Assembly (NCBI GenBank): GCA_050260095.1
Contig: JBLNBQ010000115.1
Coordinates: 1 to 17,213, forward strand
Direction: 5' to 3'
DNA from: JBLNBQ01 sp050260095
Lineage (GTDB): Bacteria > Bacillota > UBA5301 > DYFA01
Length of the DNA stretch: 17,213 nucleotides
Shown: positions 1 through 6,594 of the stretch, piece by piece
How positions within the stretch are numbered: position 1 is the first letter of the stretch
Layout: each line of letters opens with the position of its first letter
The notes under the pieces: generated by a model
Told to the model about the DNA's origin: nothing
Seen by the model: only the letters and a program-made list of their open reading frames with translations
Database searches by the model: none
Made by a program: the position numbers and the translations under genes

Positions 1-13
1 CCAGCCCGGGTCA

Positions 14-57
14 CCCCACCCCCCCCCCCCCCTCGGCACACGCGGATGGGGGTGGGG
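14..57. repeat. C14 homopolymer and G/C-run inverted repeat
   Basis: A run of 14 C (19-32) lies between CCCCACCCCC (14-23) and its exact complement GGGGGTGGGG (48-57), which gives a 10-bp inverted repeat. The minus strand carries long G runs and could form a G-quadruplex. No T-tract follows, so this is not a standard terminator. It sits at the window edge downstream of nrdJ. A homopolymer this long is also a common place for assembly or read-length error. Confidence 0.5.
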
Positions 58-104
58 CCACAACCCACACCGCCACGTTCAGACCAGCAATCTCTTCGAC
101 TTTT

Positions 105-145
105 CCGGACAACGGCGCCGCCCCCCGTCGCGTTGCGTTGCCCGG
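105..145 (-). terminator. Possible nrdJ 3' hairpin (no U-tract)
   Basis: On the minus strand CCGGGCAACG (145-136) can pair with CGTTGTCCGG (114-105). This is 10 bp including one G-U pair, closing a 21-nt G-rich loop about 30 bases past the nrdJ stop. The G-U pair becomes an A-C mismatch on the plus strand, so the structure favours minus-strand RNA, the direction of nrdJ. AAAAG rather than a U-tract follows. It may be an RNA-stabilising or factor-dependent end rather than an intrinsic terminator. Confidence 0.3.
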
Positions 146-175
146 ATTCTATTTCTTAGACCAGCGGTTTTCCTC

Positions 176-3100
176 TCAACCACACTTCGAGTAGCCGCAA
201 GAGACGCAGACGATGCACCCTGACTCGTGGTTGAGCGGCTGGCCGCACTCGGGGCAGCGATTCTGCTTGAGCGACTCATGGAACCCGTCCCCGCTGGCCG
301 CGACTTCCGCCGCCGCCGGCGGCGGACCCGCCGGGCCCTCGCCGGTGGAATCCTGGCACTTGGGCGCGGGCTGGGCAGCAGCCGCCTTCTGCGCCGCCGC
401 TTCCTGTTCGGCCCTGATGGCGGAGGCCAGGCCGGCGCCGGGGAGCTTGCCGAAGGGCAGGCCCGGCTGGAAGCTCCCGCCGTTGCGCTCCACGTACTTC
501 TTGATCGCCTTGGAGATCGCATCGGGGCAGGAGGTCACGTGGACGCCCGGCCGGCGCAGGCAGGCCGGACACCGGATGCCGCGCAACTGCTCGTAGATGG
601 TTTCCACGCTGATGCCCGAGCGGAGAGCGATGGAGATGAGCCGGCTGGTCGCCTCCGACTGGGACGCGCAGCCGCCTTCCCGCCCGGTGTTGGTGAAGAC
701 CTCGCAGATGCCGTATTCGTCGGCGTTGACGCTGACGTAGAGGTTGCCGCAGCCGACCTGCACCTTTTCCGTGGTGCCGGTGGTCACCTGCGGGCGGGGC
801 CGCGGCACGATCTGGGTCGGGTAGGTTGGGCTGGCTGCAGACGGCGCCGGAGCCGCCGCCGCCACCGGTTCAGGAACGCTCGTGACTTCCTTGACCTTCG
901 TCCCGGCGGTCAGTACCTGCTCTTCCCGGCTCCCGTCGCGGTAGACGGTGACGCCCTTGCAGCCCTTCCGGTACGCCATCAGGTAAGACTGCGCGACGTC
1001 TTCCCGGCTCGCCTCGTGCGAGAAGTTGATGGTCTTGGAGACGGCGTTGTCGGTGAACCGCTGGAAGGCCGCTTGCAGATTGATGTGCCACTCCGGCGTG
1101 ATCTGGTGGGCCGTGACGAAGAGACGGCGATACCGCTCGGGCACCTCTTCCACCTCTTCGAGCGATCCATGCTCGGCGATCTTCTCCATCAGCTGCGGCG
1201 TGTAGAACCCTTCCCGCCGGGCGATCTCCTCGAAGAGCGGGTTCACCTCGACCAGCTTTTGGTTGTCGAGGACGTTGCGGACGAAACAGACCGCGAAGAG
1301 CGGCTCGATCCCTGACGAACACCCCGCGATGATGCTGATCGTGCCGGTCGGGGCGATGGTCGTGCAGGTCGCGTTGCGGCGCGGGCGCTCGCCCGGCACG
1401 TCGAGCGCGCTCCCCTTGAAATTGGGGAAAGCGCCCCGCTCCTCGGCCAAGTCGGCGGAGGCGTCGTGGGCGGTCTTCTGGATGAAGCCCATGACCTCTT
1501 CGGCCAGCTTCACCGCCGCGTCGCTATCGTAGCGCACGCCCAGCTTGATCAGGAAATCGGCGAACCCCATGACGCCCAAGCCGATCTTCCGGTTGGACTT
1601 GACCATCTCGTCGATCACGGGCAGGGGGTACTTGCTCGCATCGATCACGTCGTCGAGGAAGCGCACCGCCAGGCGGACCACCCGGTCAAGGCGTTCATAG
1701 TCGACCTCGGCCCGGTCGCCCACCTGCTCGACCATCTTGGCCAGGTTGATGGAACCGAGGTTGCAGGCTTCGTAGGGCAGGAGGGGCTGCTCGCCGCAGT
1801 TGGAGACGACGACGCCGTTGGCGACAAACGAGTGCGTCACCGGTTCGGTCAGATCGTAGACCTCGCGCTCTCCCACCGGAGTCACGGCGGCCACCCGGTC
1901 GGCAAAGGCCCGGGCGTAGAACCCGCGCCGCCGGCCCTTCAGCGCGGCGATCTTCCCTGCATGCTTCGCGCCGATGAACCCTACCTCGTCGAGGAAGACC
2001 CCGAGATCCTCCCGGCTGACCTGCAGCTCGTAGAGCACCCCGTCGCGCTCGTGGCAGCGTTTCTCTCCGGCGACGGTCTGGTACTCAAAGCCGGTGCGGG
2101 GGGATCTTGACCGGTCGTGGATCCGGCTCTTGATGCCCAGCGCCAAAAGGAGCCGCTGCACGTCGCCGAGCAACGCCGGTGACTTGGCCGTCAGGCTGGC
2201 ATAGGCCGTCTGGTTGGGCGTGACCGCCAGGGTGCCGTCGGCGGTGAAGAGCGCGCGGAGGAACCCGCGGACCGCTCCCCGGGAGGCCGTATAGAGGGCT
2301 TCCGGAACCCGCTTCTCGGCGGCCTTGACCCCCCGAACGCCCAGGCGGCGGAAGAACTCCACGAGGTAATGGCTGTGGTAAGAGTGATGGACAACTCCGT
2401 TGGCGCGCCGTACGGAGGCCACGTCCCTCCCGTACCAGCGGTTGACGGCGGGGACAACCAGGTCGAGCGCTTCCCGGTCGGCCTCGGCGAACGTGAACCC
2501 GACCCGGCAGTTTCGGTCCCCCTCGCGGAGCCAGCCATCGCCGACCAGCCAACCCAGGACCAACCCCAGTTCCTCGCTCCACTCCTCCGGAAGGTTGAGC
2601 CGGTACGACCGGCCGTTCCGGCCAAGGTGCTCCCGCTCCGGCTCGAAGGGCAGCTTGGCCGCCTCCGGGAAGTCGCTCGCCCCCGACTGCAGCAGCACCG
2701 AGTGATAGCCGGGCTTGAGTTGAGCTGCCGGAACCCAACCCAGAGTGGTCATGATCTTGTGATCGGGAGTGACTTCAAGCGCGTAGCCGGATTCGGTCGT
2801 GACGCGCACCACGGGTTTGACCCCGCTGCGGAAGGCGCGCGCCACGGGATGGAAAGTCACTCCCTCGCCCGCGGCCGCCGCCTGGTCGGTCCCGTTCCGG
2901 AAGAGGGACAGGCCCAGCACCCGATCGTCGGTGGCCACCCAGACTTCCTGGTCGGCCACGTCGGCGACGAGTCGCTCCATGCGCACTAGTCCCTCGCCGG
3001 TGGAGACCAAGGCATCGCCCACCACGCAAGGATTGGTGCTCTCGATGGCGCCCAGGTTGGGCGTGGGGTTGTGCTCGTTGATCCGGTCGATGAAGACGAT

Positions 3101-3859
3101 GCCCGGCTCCCCGTTCTTCCAGGCGCCCTCCACGATCAGGTCGAAGACCTCCTTGGCCCGGAGCGTCTTCACCACCTGACCGTTGCGCGGGTTGATCAAC
3201 TCGTACTCCCCGTCGTTGGCCAGAGCTTCCATGAAGCGGTCCGTCACGGCCACCGAAATGTTGAAGTTGGTGAGGTCGTTGTTCTTCTCTTTGGCGGTGA
3301 TGAACTCGAGGATGTCTGGGTGGTCGACCCGGAGGATGCCCATATTGGCCCCCCGACGGGTGCCGCCCTGCTTCACGGCATCGGTCGCCGCGTTGAACAC
3401 CTTCATGAACGAGATCGGCCCCGAGGCGACGCCTCCGGTCGTGCGCACCTCGTCGTTCTTCGGGCGCAGCCGGGAGAAGCTGAAGCCGGTGCCGCCGCCC
3501 GACTGGTGGATCATCGCCGCGTACTTGATCGAATCGAAGATGCCAGCCATGGAGTCTTCCACCGGCAGCACGAAACAGGCGGCCAGCTGCTGGAGGTCCC
3601 GCCCCGCGTTCATCAGCGTCGGCGAGTTGGGGACGAACTCCAGGCGGGTCATGAAGTCATAGAACTGCTGGGCGAGCCGGTCGGCCTCCTCGGCGCTCTT
3701 GCCGTAGACGGTGTGTTCGACCTCCGCGATATTCCAGGCTACCCGGCGGAACATGTCCTCGGGCGTTTCGCAAGCGCGTCCGTTCTGTTTCTTCAGATAG
3801 CGCTTTTCCAAAACGCTGATGGCATTCTTCGACAGTTCCAGCCCCATGGCGCTCTTCAC
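176..3859 (-). CDS. nrdJ: Vitamin B12-dependent (class II) ribonucleotide reductase with an intein
   Basis: Reduces ribonucleotides to deoxyribonucleotides using an adenosylcobalamin-generated thiyl radical. The product is 1227 residues, and removal of the 410-residue intein leaves 817, normal for the family. The split motif NP|CGEQPLLP gives the radical cysteine C688. C95 (QLAACFVLP) and C699 (YEACNLGS) fit the redox pair, with the 11-residue spacing known in Thermotoga NrdJ. The tail holds a TSCPD motif (1109-1113) and a cysteine-rich end (C1202, C1205, C1215, C1218, C1221, C1226) that probably binds zinc and relays electrons. The start is GTG at 3859, but an in-frame ATG at 3847 is also possible because neither has a strong ribosome site. 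The gene is monocistronic, behind NrdR boxes. Confidence 0.97.
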   Translation of the reverse strand: MKSAMGLELSKNAISVLEKRYLKKQNGRACETPEDMFRRVAWNIAEVEHTVYGKSAEEADRLAQQFYDFMTRLEFVPNSPTLMNAGRDLQQLAACFVLPVEDSMAGIFDSIKYAAMIHQSGGGTGFSFSRLRPKNDEVRTTGGVASGPISFMKVFNAATDAVKQGGTRRGANMGILRVDHPDILEFITAKEKNNDLTNFNISVAVTDRFMEALANDGEYELINPRNGQVVKTLRAKEVFDLIVEGAWKNGEPGIVFIDRINEHNPTPNLGAIESTNPCVVGDALVSTGEGLVRMERLVADVADQEVWVATDDRVLGLSLFRNGTDQAAAAGEGVTFHPVARAFRSGVKPVVRVTTESGYALEVTPDHKIMTTLGWVPAAQLKPGYHSVLLQSGASDFPEAAKLPFEPEREHLGRNGRSYRLNLPEEWSEELGLVLGWLVGDGWLREGDRNCRVGFTFAEADREALDLVVPAVNRWYGRDVASVRRANGVVHHSYHSHYLVEFFRRLGVRGVKAAEKRVPEALYTASRGAVRGFLRALFTADGTLAVTPNQTAYASLTAKSPALLGDVQRLLLALGIKSRIHDRSRSPRTGFEYQTVAGEKRCHERDGVLYELQVSREDLGVFLDEVGFIGAKHAGKIAALKGRRRGFYARAFADRVAAVTPVGEREVYDLTEPVTHSFVANGVVVSNCGEQPLLPYEACNLGSINLAKMVEQVGDRAEVDYERLDRVVRLAVRFLDDVIDASKYPLPVIDEMVKSNRKIGLGVMGFADFLIKLGVRYDSDAAVKLAEEVMGFIQKTAHDASADLAEERGAFPNFKGSALDVPGERPRRNATCTTIAPTGTISIIAGCSSGIEPLFAVCFVRNVLDNQKLVEVNPLFEEIARREGFYTPQLMEKIAEHGSLEEVEEVPERYRRLFVTAHQITPEWHINLQAAFQRFTDNAVSKTINFSHEASREDVAQSYLMAYRKGCKGVTVYRDGSREEQVLTAGTKVKEVTSVPEPVAAAAPAPSAASPTYPTQIVPRPRPQVTTGTTEKVQVGCGNLYVSVNADEYGICEVFTNTGREGGCASQSEATSRLISIALRSGISVETIYEQLRGIRCPACLRRPGVHVTSCPDAISKAIKKYVERNGGSFQPGLPFGKLPGAGLASAIRAEQEAAAQKAAAAQPAPKCQDSTGEGPAGPPPAAAEVAASGDGFHESLKQNRCPECGQPLNHESGCIVCVSCGYSKCG
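1799..3028 (-). other. In-frame intein with LAGLIDADG homing endonuclease, inserted before the NrdJ radical cysteine
   Basis: Residues 278-687 of the nrdJ product interrupt the otherwise contiguous ESTNP/CGEQPLL. The element starts with the nucleophile C278 (CVVGDALV). It has the block B motif T364-P-D-H367. Two DOD-type motifs, LGWLVGDGWL (D441) and LRALFTADGTL (D541), mark a homing endonuclease. It ends THSFVANGVVVSN, with terminal N687 followed by Cys+1 (C688). The residue before the terminal Asn is Ser, not the usual His. All splicing blocks and both catalytic Asp are present with no frameshift, so it looks active. Cys+1 is the host enzyme's own radical cysteine. Confidence 0.95.
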
Positions 3860-3879
3860 TCTTCTCTAGCTGTTACCAG

Positions 3880-3927
3880 GCACAATATCTGGTGCAGACA
3901 GCGTGTCCATCATACTATATCTTGTGT
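3880..3927 (-). promoter_or_regulatory. Tandem NrdR boxes upstream of nrdJ
   Basis: Two 16-mers resemble the NrdR consensus ACACWATATATWGTGT. ACACAAGATATAGTAT (3927-3912) matches 14 of 16 and GCACCAGATATTGTGC (3895-3880) matches 12 of 16. Their centres are 32 bp apart, about three helical turns, the spacing known for cooperative NrdR binding. The first box overlaps the promoter -10 and spacer. The second lies just past the predicted start of transcription. This is the expected layout for ATP/dATP-sensing repression of nrdJ. Confidence 0.85.
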
Positions 3928-3938
3928 CAGCGTGTAAA
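3909..3938 (-). promoter_or_regulatory. Sigma-A-type promoter of nrdJ
   Basis: Reading leftward, TTTACA (3938-3933) and TATGAT (3914-3909) are separated by 18 bp and match the -35 and -10 consensus at 5 of 6 each. The predicted transcript starts near 3902 and has a leader of about 45-55 bases. The -10 lies inside the upstream NrdR box, which supports both calls. Confidence 0.7.
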
Positions 3939-3950
3939 CTTGGGTAAGGG

Positions 3951-3993
3951 CGGTTTTCGGGAAGCCGGGACGGTTTTCCCCGGTTTTCCGGGG
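3951..3993. repeat. Three helically phased CGGTTTTC repeats and a G/C hairpin upstream of the nrdJ -35
   Basis: CGGTTTTC occurs at 3951-3958, 3971-3978 and 3981-3988, so its T4 tracts (A4 on the nrdJ strand) are offset by 20 and 10 bp. Short A-tracts in phase with the helix usually bend DNA. This set begins 13 bp upstream of the -35. The last copy is also the loop of a 7-bp inverted repeat, TCCCCGG/CCGGGGA (3977-3994), which lacks a T-tract on either side. A role as curved UP-like DNA is inference. Confidence 0.45.
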
Positions 3994-4073
3994 ACTCTCC
4001 ACTCCGCTTGGTCAATTGTCCAGGCTCTGCCAGATGACCTTCTCTAGCTGGCCTTATGGGGTTATCCCCCTCC

Positions 4074-4159
4074 TTGTTCACACCCCAGGCAGCCCGCGGA
4101 ACCGTACCGGACGAGGTTTCGCCATTTCATCCACACTATCCACAGGTGCCTGTGGACAA
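4074..4159. promoter_or_regulatory. Cluster of four DnaA-box-like 9-mers, including an inverted pair
   Basis: Four sites match TTATNCACA or TTATCCACA at 8 of 9: TTGTTCACA (4074-4082), TCATCCACA (4127-4135), CTATCCACA (4136-4144), and TTGTCCACA on the minus strand (4159-4151). The last two form the inverted repeat TCCACAGG-TG-CCTGTGGA (4139-4156). The cluster spans the space upstream of the nrdJ promoter and the last codons of the neighbouring gene. No AT-rich unwinding region or origin gene is seen, so a regulatory or DnaA-titration role is more likely than an origin. Binding is unproven. Confidence 0.4.
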
Positions 4160-4975
4160 GCCGAAAGGTTGTTCGGTATTCGCCCGCTGCCGCGGCCGCA
4201 GGCAAAAACGGGCCACCCGGCATTCCTCAAGGCAAAGCCGGGGCTGACCGCGCCGGCACAGATTTTCCCCCTGGTAGAAAAGGGGAAGGGTGTCGCCGGA
4301 GAAGAAACGGTCCACCGCCTTGAGGCATTCGGCGGCCGGGATCTCGCGGAGGAAAGCCGCGTCGTGGCCGACGTACCCGAGGCGCCACAGGGCGAGCTTG
4401 ACCGGCGCGTCTACCGCGCTGCACGCCTGCGGCTCCAGGTCGGGCCAGAGACCGTGCCGGGCCATCTCCCGGCAGAGCCAGAAGGCGCGGGATTTGAGGT
4501 GGGGGAACTCCTGCAGCGCCTGCAGCGTCGCCTGCCAGGGTTGGCCCGGCTCACGCACGTTGAGCAGGTCGCCCCCGTACTTGACCGTGATCCGCTCGGC
4601 AGCCCCGAAGAGGGCAGCCGCCTTCTGCGCCTTGTTGGCCAGCGCCCGGTAATGCTGCTGGAGCACTTCGAGCACCGCTTCTTCGTCGGCCTTGGCCCGG
4701 GCCGCCAGGCGTTCCCGCTGGGTCAGGCCCCGCTCGGCCAGCGTCCCCAGCGCTTTGAGCGCGGCCGCCTCCTGCACCTTGGCCGCCAGGAGGATGGCAA
4801 GCAGCAGGAGGGTGAACCGCCCCTCGGGGTTGCTCAGGTCAAGCGTCACCTCTTCCTTGCCCCGCCGCAGGTTGAGCAGGTTTCCGTCGCCCCCCCGGCG
4901 CTGCCAGGCCTTGCGGAGCGTCAGGGCGGTCTCCCGCAAGGCGGCTTCCGTGTTCGCTCTTTCTCTTTCCGCCAT
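4136..4975 (-). CDS. Hypothetical protein resembling HhH-GPD DNA glycosylases, with a C-terminal four-cysteine motif
   Basis: A soluble 279-residue protein. The N-terminal half is charged and helical. The central part, LKSRAFWLCREM then AVDAPVKLALWRLGYVG (to about 203), recalls the end of the HhH-GPD fold, where a conserved Asp (here D189) precedes a helix ending R-x-G. C240, C248, C252 and C258 give C-x7-C-x3-C-x5-C, close to the C-x6-C-x2-C-x5-C iron-sulfur loop of endonuclease III and MutY. The helix-hairpin-helix lysine motif is not recognisable, so the protein may bind DNA without lyase activity. ATG at 4975 has AAAGGAG 12 bases upstream. It has its own promoter. The family assignment rests on motif resemblance only. 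Confidence 0.85.
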   Translation of the reverse strand: MAERERANTEAALRETALTLRKAWQRRGGDGNLLNLRRGKEEVTLDLSNPEGRFTLLLLAILLAAKVQEAAALKALGTLAERGLTQRERLAARAKADEEAVLEVLQQHYRALANKAQKAAALFGAAERITVKYGGDLLNVREPGQPWQATLQALQEFPHLKSRAFWLCREMARHGLWPDLEPQACSAVDAPVKLALWRLGYVGHDAAFLREIPAAECLKAVDRFFSGDTLPLFYQGENLCRRGQPRLCLEECRVARFCLRPRQRANTEQPFGLSTGTCG

Positions 4976-5041
4976 AAAAAGCGCCAGCTCCTTTCGTCGT
5001 CCGGCTGGTGCCCGGGGGCCAAAAGGACGCTGGCAAGGTAT

Positions 5042-5080
5042 ACGATACCATTATTTTACATAAGGGTCAAGAGGGTCAAG
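5042..5080 (-). promoter_or_regulatory. Promoter of the HhH-GPD-like gene, with a 9-bp tandem repeat over the -35
   Basis: Reading leftward, TTGACC (5070-5065) and TATCGT (5047-5042) are 17 bp apart. The surrounding stretch is A/T-rich compared with its GC-rich neighbours. The -35 belongs to a perfect tandem repeat of AGGGTCAAG (5063-5071 and 5072-5080, plus strand), so a second TTGACC sits 9 bp further upstream. The repeat abuts the stop codon of the gene to the right. It may be an operator half-site pair or simply a duplication. Confidence 0.5.
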
Positions 5081-5081
5081 G

Positions 5082-6572
5082 TCAGATTCTCAGCCAGAGG
5101 GCCAGACCGAGCGAGCCAAGGGCGCCGGCCAGCGTCCCGGCCAGGTTCACCGCATCGTTGTCCAGCCACGGAAGACCTTTGCGGGGAACGGTCTTGGCCC
5201 CGCAGCGATGAGTCCGGCTCTCCGTCGGCACGTGACAGGCTGGGCAATAGTAGCTGGCTTGCAAGGTGGCGCCGAGCAGGCTGTCGCAGAGGGCGCCCAC
5301 CAGTCCGCCGGCTGCCGGGATGAGGGCTTTCGCCCAGGTGGCCGGCCAGGTGAGCACCGCGCCGGTGGCCCCGATGACTAGCGCCCCGGCGGCGGCGGCC
5401 AACAGCCCGGCGGCGGTGACCCCGCCCGAGGTGCCGGCCGGGCAGCGGCGGCCCGTCGTGATGAGCCGTGGCTGGGCCTTGGAGAGCATGCCCAGTTCGG
5501 TCGCCCAGGTGTCGGCGGCCGCCTCGGCCACCGCCCCCAGGAAGACCAGGAAGATCAGAACGGCCTGGTGCGGGAAGAAGAGGGTGAGCGCTGCGGCGAA
5601 CGCGGCGACCAGGCCGTTGGCGAGCACCTGGGAGGCGTCCCGCGGCCCCTCCTTGCTGCCCATCAGCTTGGCCGCCTCTTTCCGGGCCGCCTTGAAATGG
5701 GTCAGGAGACTCGACGTGACGAAGAAGACGACCAAGGGGACAGCCCAGCCCCACCCCCCGAAGGCCAGGACCGCCGTGCCGACGCCAACCGCGGCGGCAG
5801 CGCCTTCCCGGGTGAGCGCCCGCCACCGCAGCCCGGCCACCGCGATGGCGCCCGAGAAGATCACACCCCACAACAGGCGGGTGAGGAGCAGGGCGTCGAC
5901 GCCCCCGCGAGAGAGCCCGAAGAGGGAGAGCGCCGTCACGACCGGCACCAGCAGATGACCGGATGATCCGGGCGCGACCAGCCGGACCAGGCCGCCAGCC
6001 AAGGTGGCCAGCGCACCAAGGAGCAACGCCTGGACGAAGGTCAGGTCGGACAGGCACACCAGGCTGAGAAAAAGCCCCGCAGCCCCCGAAACCAGAGCAG
6101 TGAGGTCACCTTCCAGCGTGGCCTTACGGCCGAAGAGACGGTAAGGCGTATGCCCCCAGAAAGCATCCCCGACCTCGCCGCCCAGCATCAAAGCGGTTCC
6201 GCCCAACATGCCCGCGGCGGCCACATAGCGCAACTCCGGTCGCCAGAAGACCGCCACGAGCAGGACGTAAGCAGCCAGGAACCACAGCATGGCCCGGGCG
6301 GGATGCGGGGTCGCGGGACCGAGCCGGCGGCCGGCCCGGCTCAGCGCCAGGTAGAGGGCGATGGCGAGCGCGGCGGGAACGAGGATGGCGACCTGCCAGT
6401 GAGAGAAGAAGCTCAGCGAGGGGACGATGAAAGCTGCCAGGAAGAGGCGCGGCAGGCTGCCGCTGACCCGGGCGGCCGGGCGCACGTGGCGCCGGATTTC
6501 GTCGGCCAGCCACAAGGCAAGCCCGAAATAGACGAGGTTGAACGGGATGGCCCAAAGGTCGTTCGGCCACAC
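5082..6572 (-). CDS. Membrane protein: polyprenol/phytol kinase-like domain fused to DUF92 (VTE6-like)
   Basis: A 496-residue protein with many hydrophobic segments. The N-terminal half (about 1-240) carries GD at 135-136, then RLFGRKATLEGD (145-156), like the GD...K-T-x-EG signature of CTP-dependent polyprenol/phytol kinases (VTE5, dolichol kinase). The C-terminal part (about 250-496) is DUF92: LTREGAAAAVGVGTAV, FFVTSSLLTHF, KEGPRDASQVLANG, ADTWATELG, RLITTGR, GTSGGVT, and a late CPAC...HRCG then NDAVN segment. In plants VTE5 and VTE6 make phytyl phosphate and then diphosphate, so this may be a two-step isoprenoid salvage kinase; the substrate here is unknown. The start is GTG at 6572 behind AGGGGGG. 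It lies 22 bp after tatD, in the same operon. Confidence 0.88.
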   Translation of the reverse strand: MWPNDLWAIPFNLVYFGLALWLADEIRRHVRPAARVSGSLPRLFLAAFIVPSLSFFSHWQVAILVPAALAIALYLALSRAGRRLGPATPHPARAMLWFLAAYVLLVAVFWRPELRYVAAAGMLGGTALMLGGEVGDAFWGHTPYRLFGRKATLEGDLTALVSGAAGLFLSLVCLSDLTFVQALLLGALATLAGGLVRLVAPGSSGHLLVPVVTALSLFGLSRGGVDALLLTRLLWGVIFSGAIAVAGLRWRALTREGAAAAVGVGTAVLAFGGWGWAVPLVVFFVTSSLLTHFKAARKEAAKLMGSKEGPRDASQVLANGLVAAFAAALTLFFPHQAVLIFLVFLGAVAEAAADTWATELGMLSKAQPRLITTGRRCPAGTSGGVTAAGLLAAAAGALVIGATGAVLTWPATWAKALIPAAGGLVGALCDSLLGATLQASYYCPACHVPTESRTHRCGAKTVPRKGLPWLDNDAVNLAGTLAGALGSLGLALWLRI

Positions 6573-6594
6573 GAGAATCCCCCCTCCCGCAGCC

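Noticed and set aside
176..3859. Two separate genes or a frameshift in nrdJ instead of an intein
   Set aside because: The frame is continuous, and the interruption begins with Cys, ends with Asn, and has splicing blocks and two LAGLIDADG motifs.
3977..3994. Intrinsic terminator at the TCCCCGG/CCGGGGA hairpin
   Set aside because: There is no T-tract after the stem on either strand.
3866..4081. 71-codon minus-strand frame between nrdJ and its neighbour
   Set aside because: It covers the nrdJ promoter and both NrdR boxes, has no recognisable domain and no good ribosome site.
3860..4160. Replication origin, because of the DnaA-box-like cluster
   Set aside because: No dnaA, dnaN or other origin gene lies nearby, there is no AT-rich unwinding stretch, and the matches are 8 of 9. 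A regulatory reading is kept as a finding.
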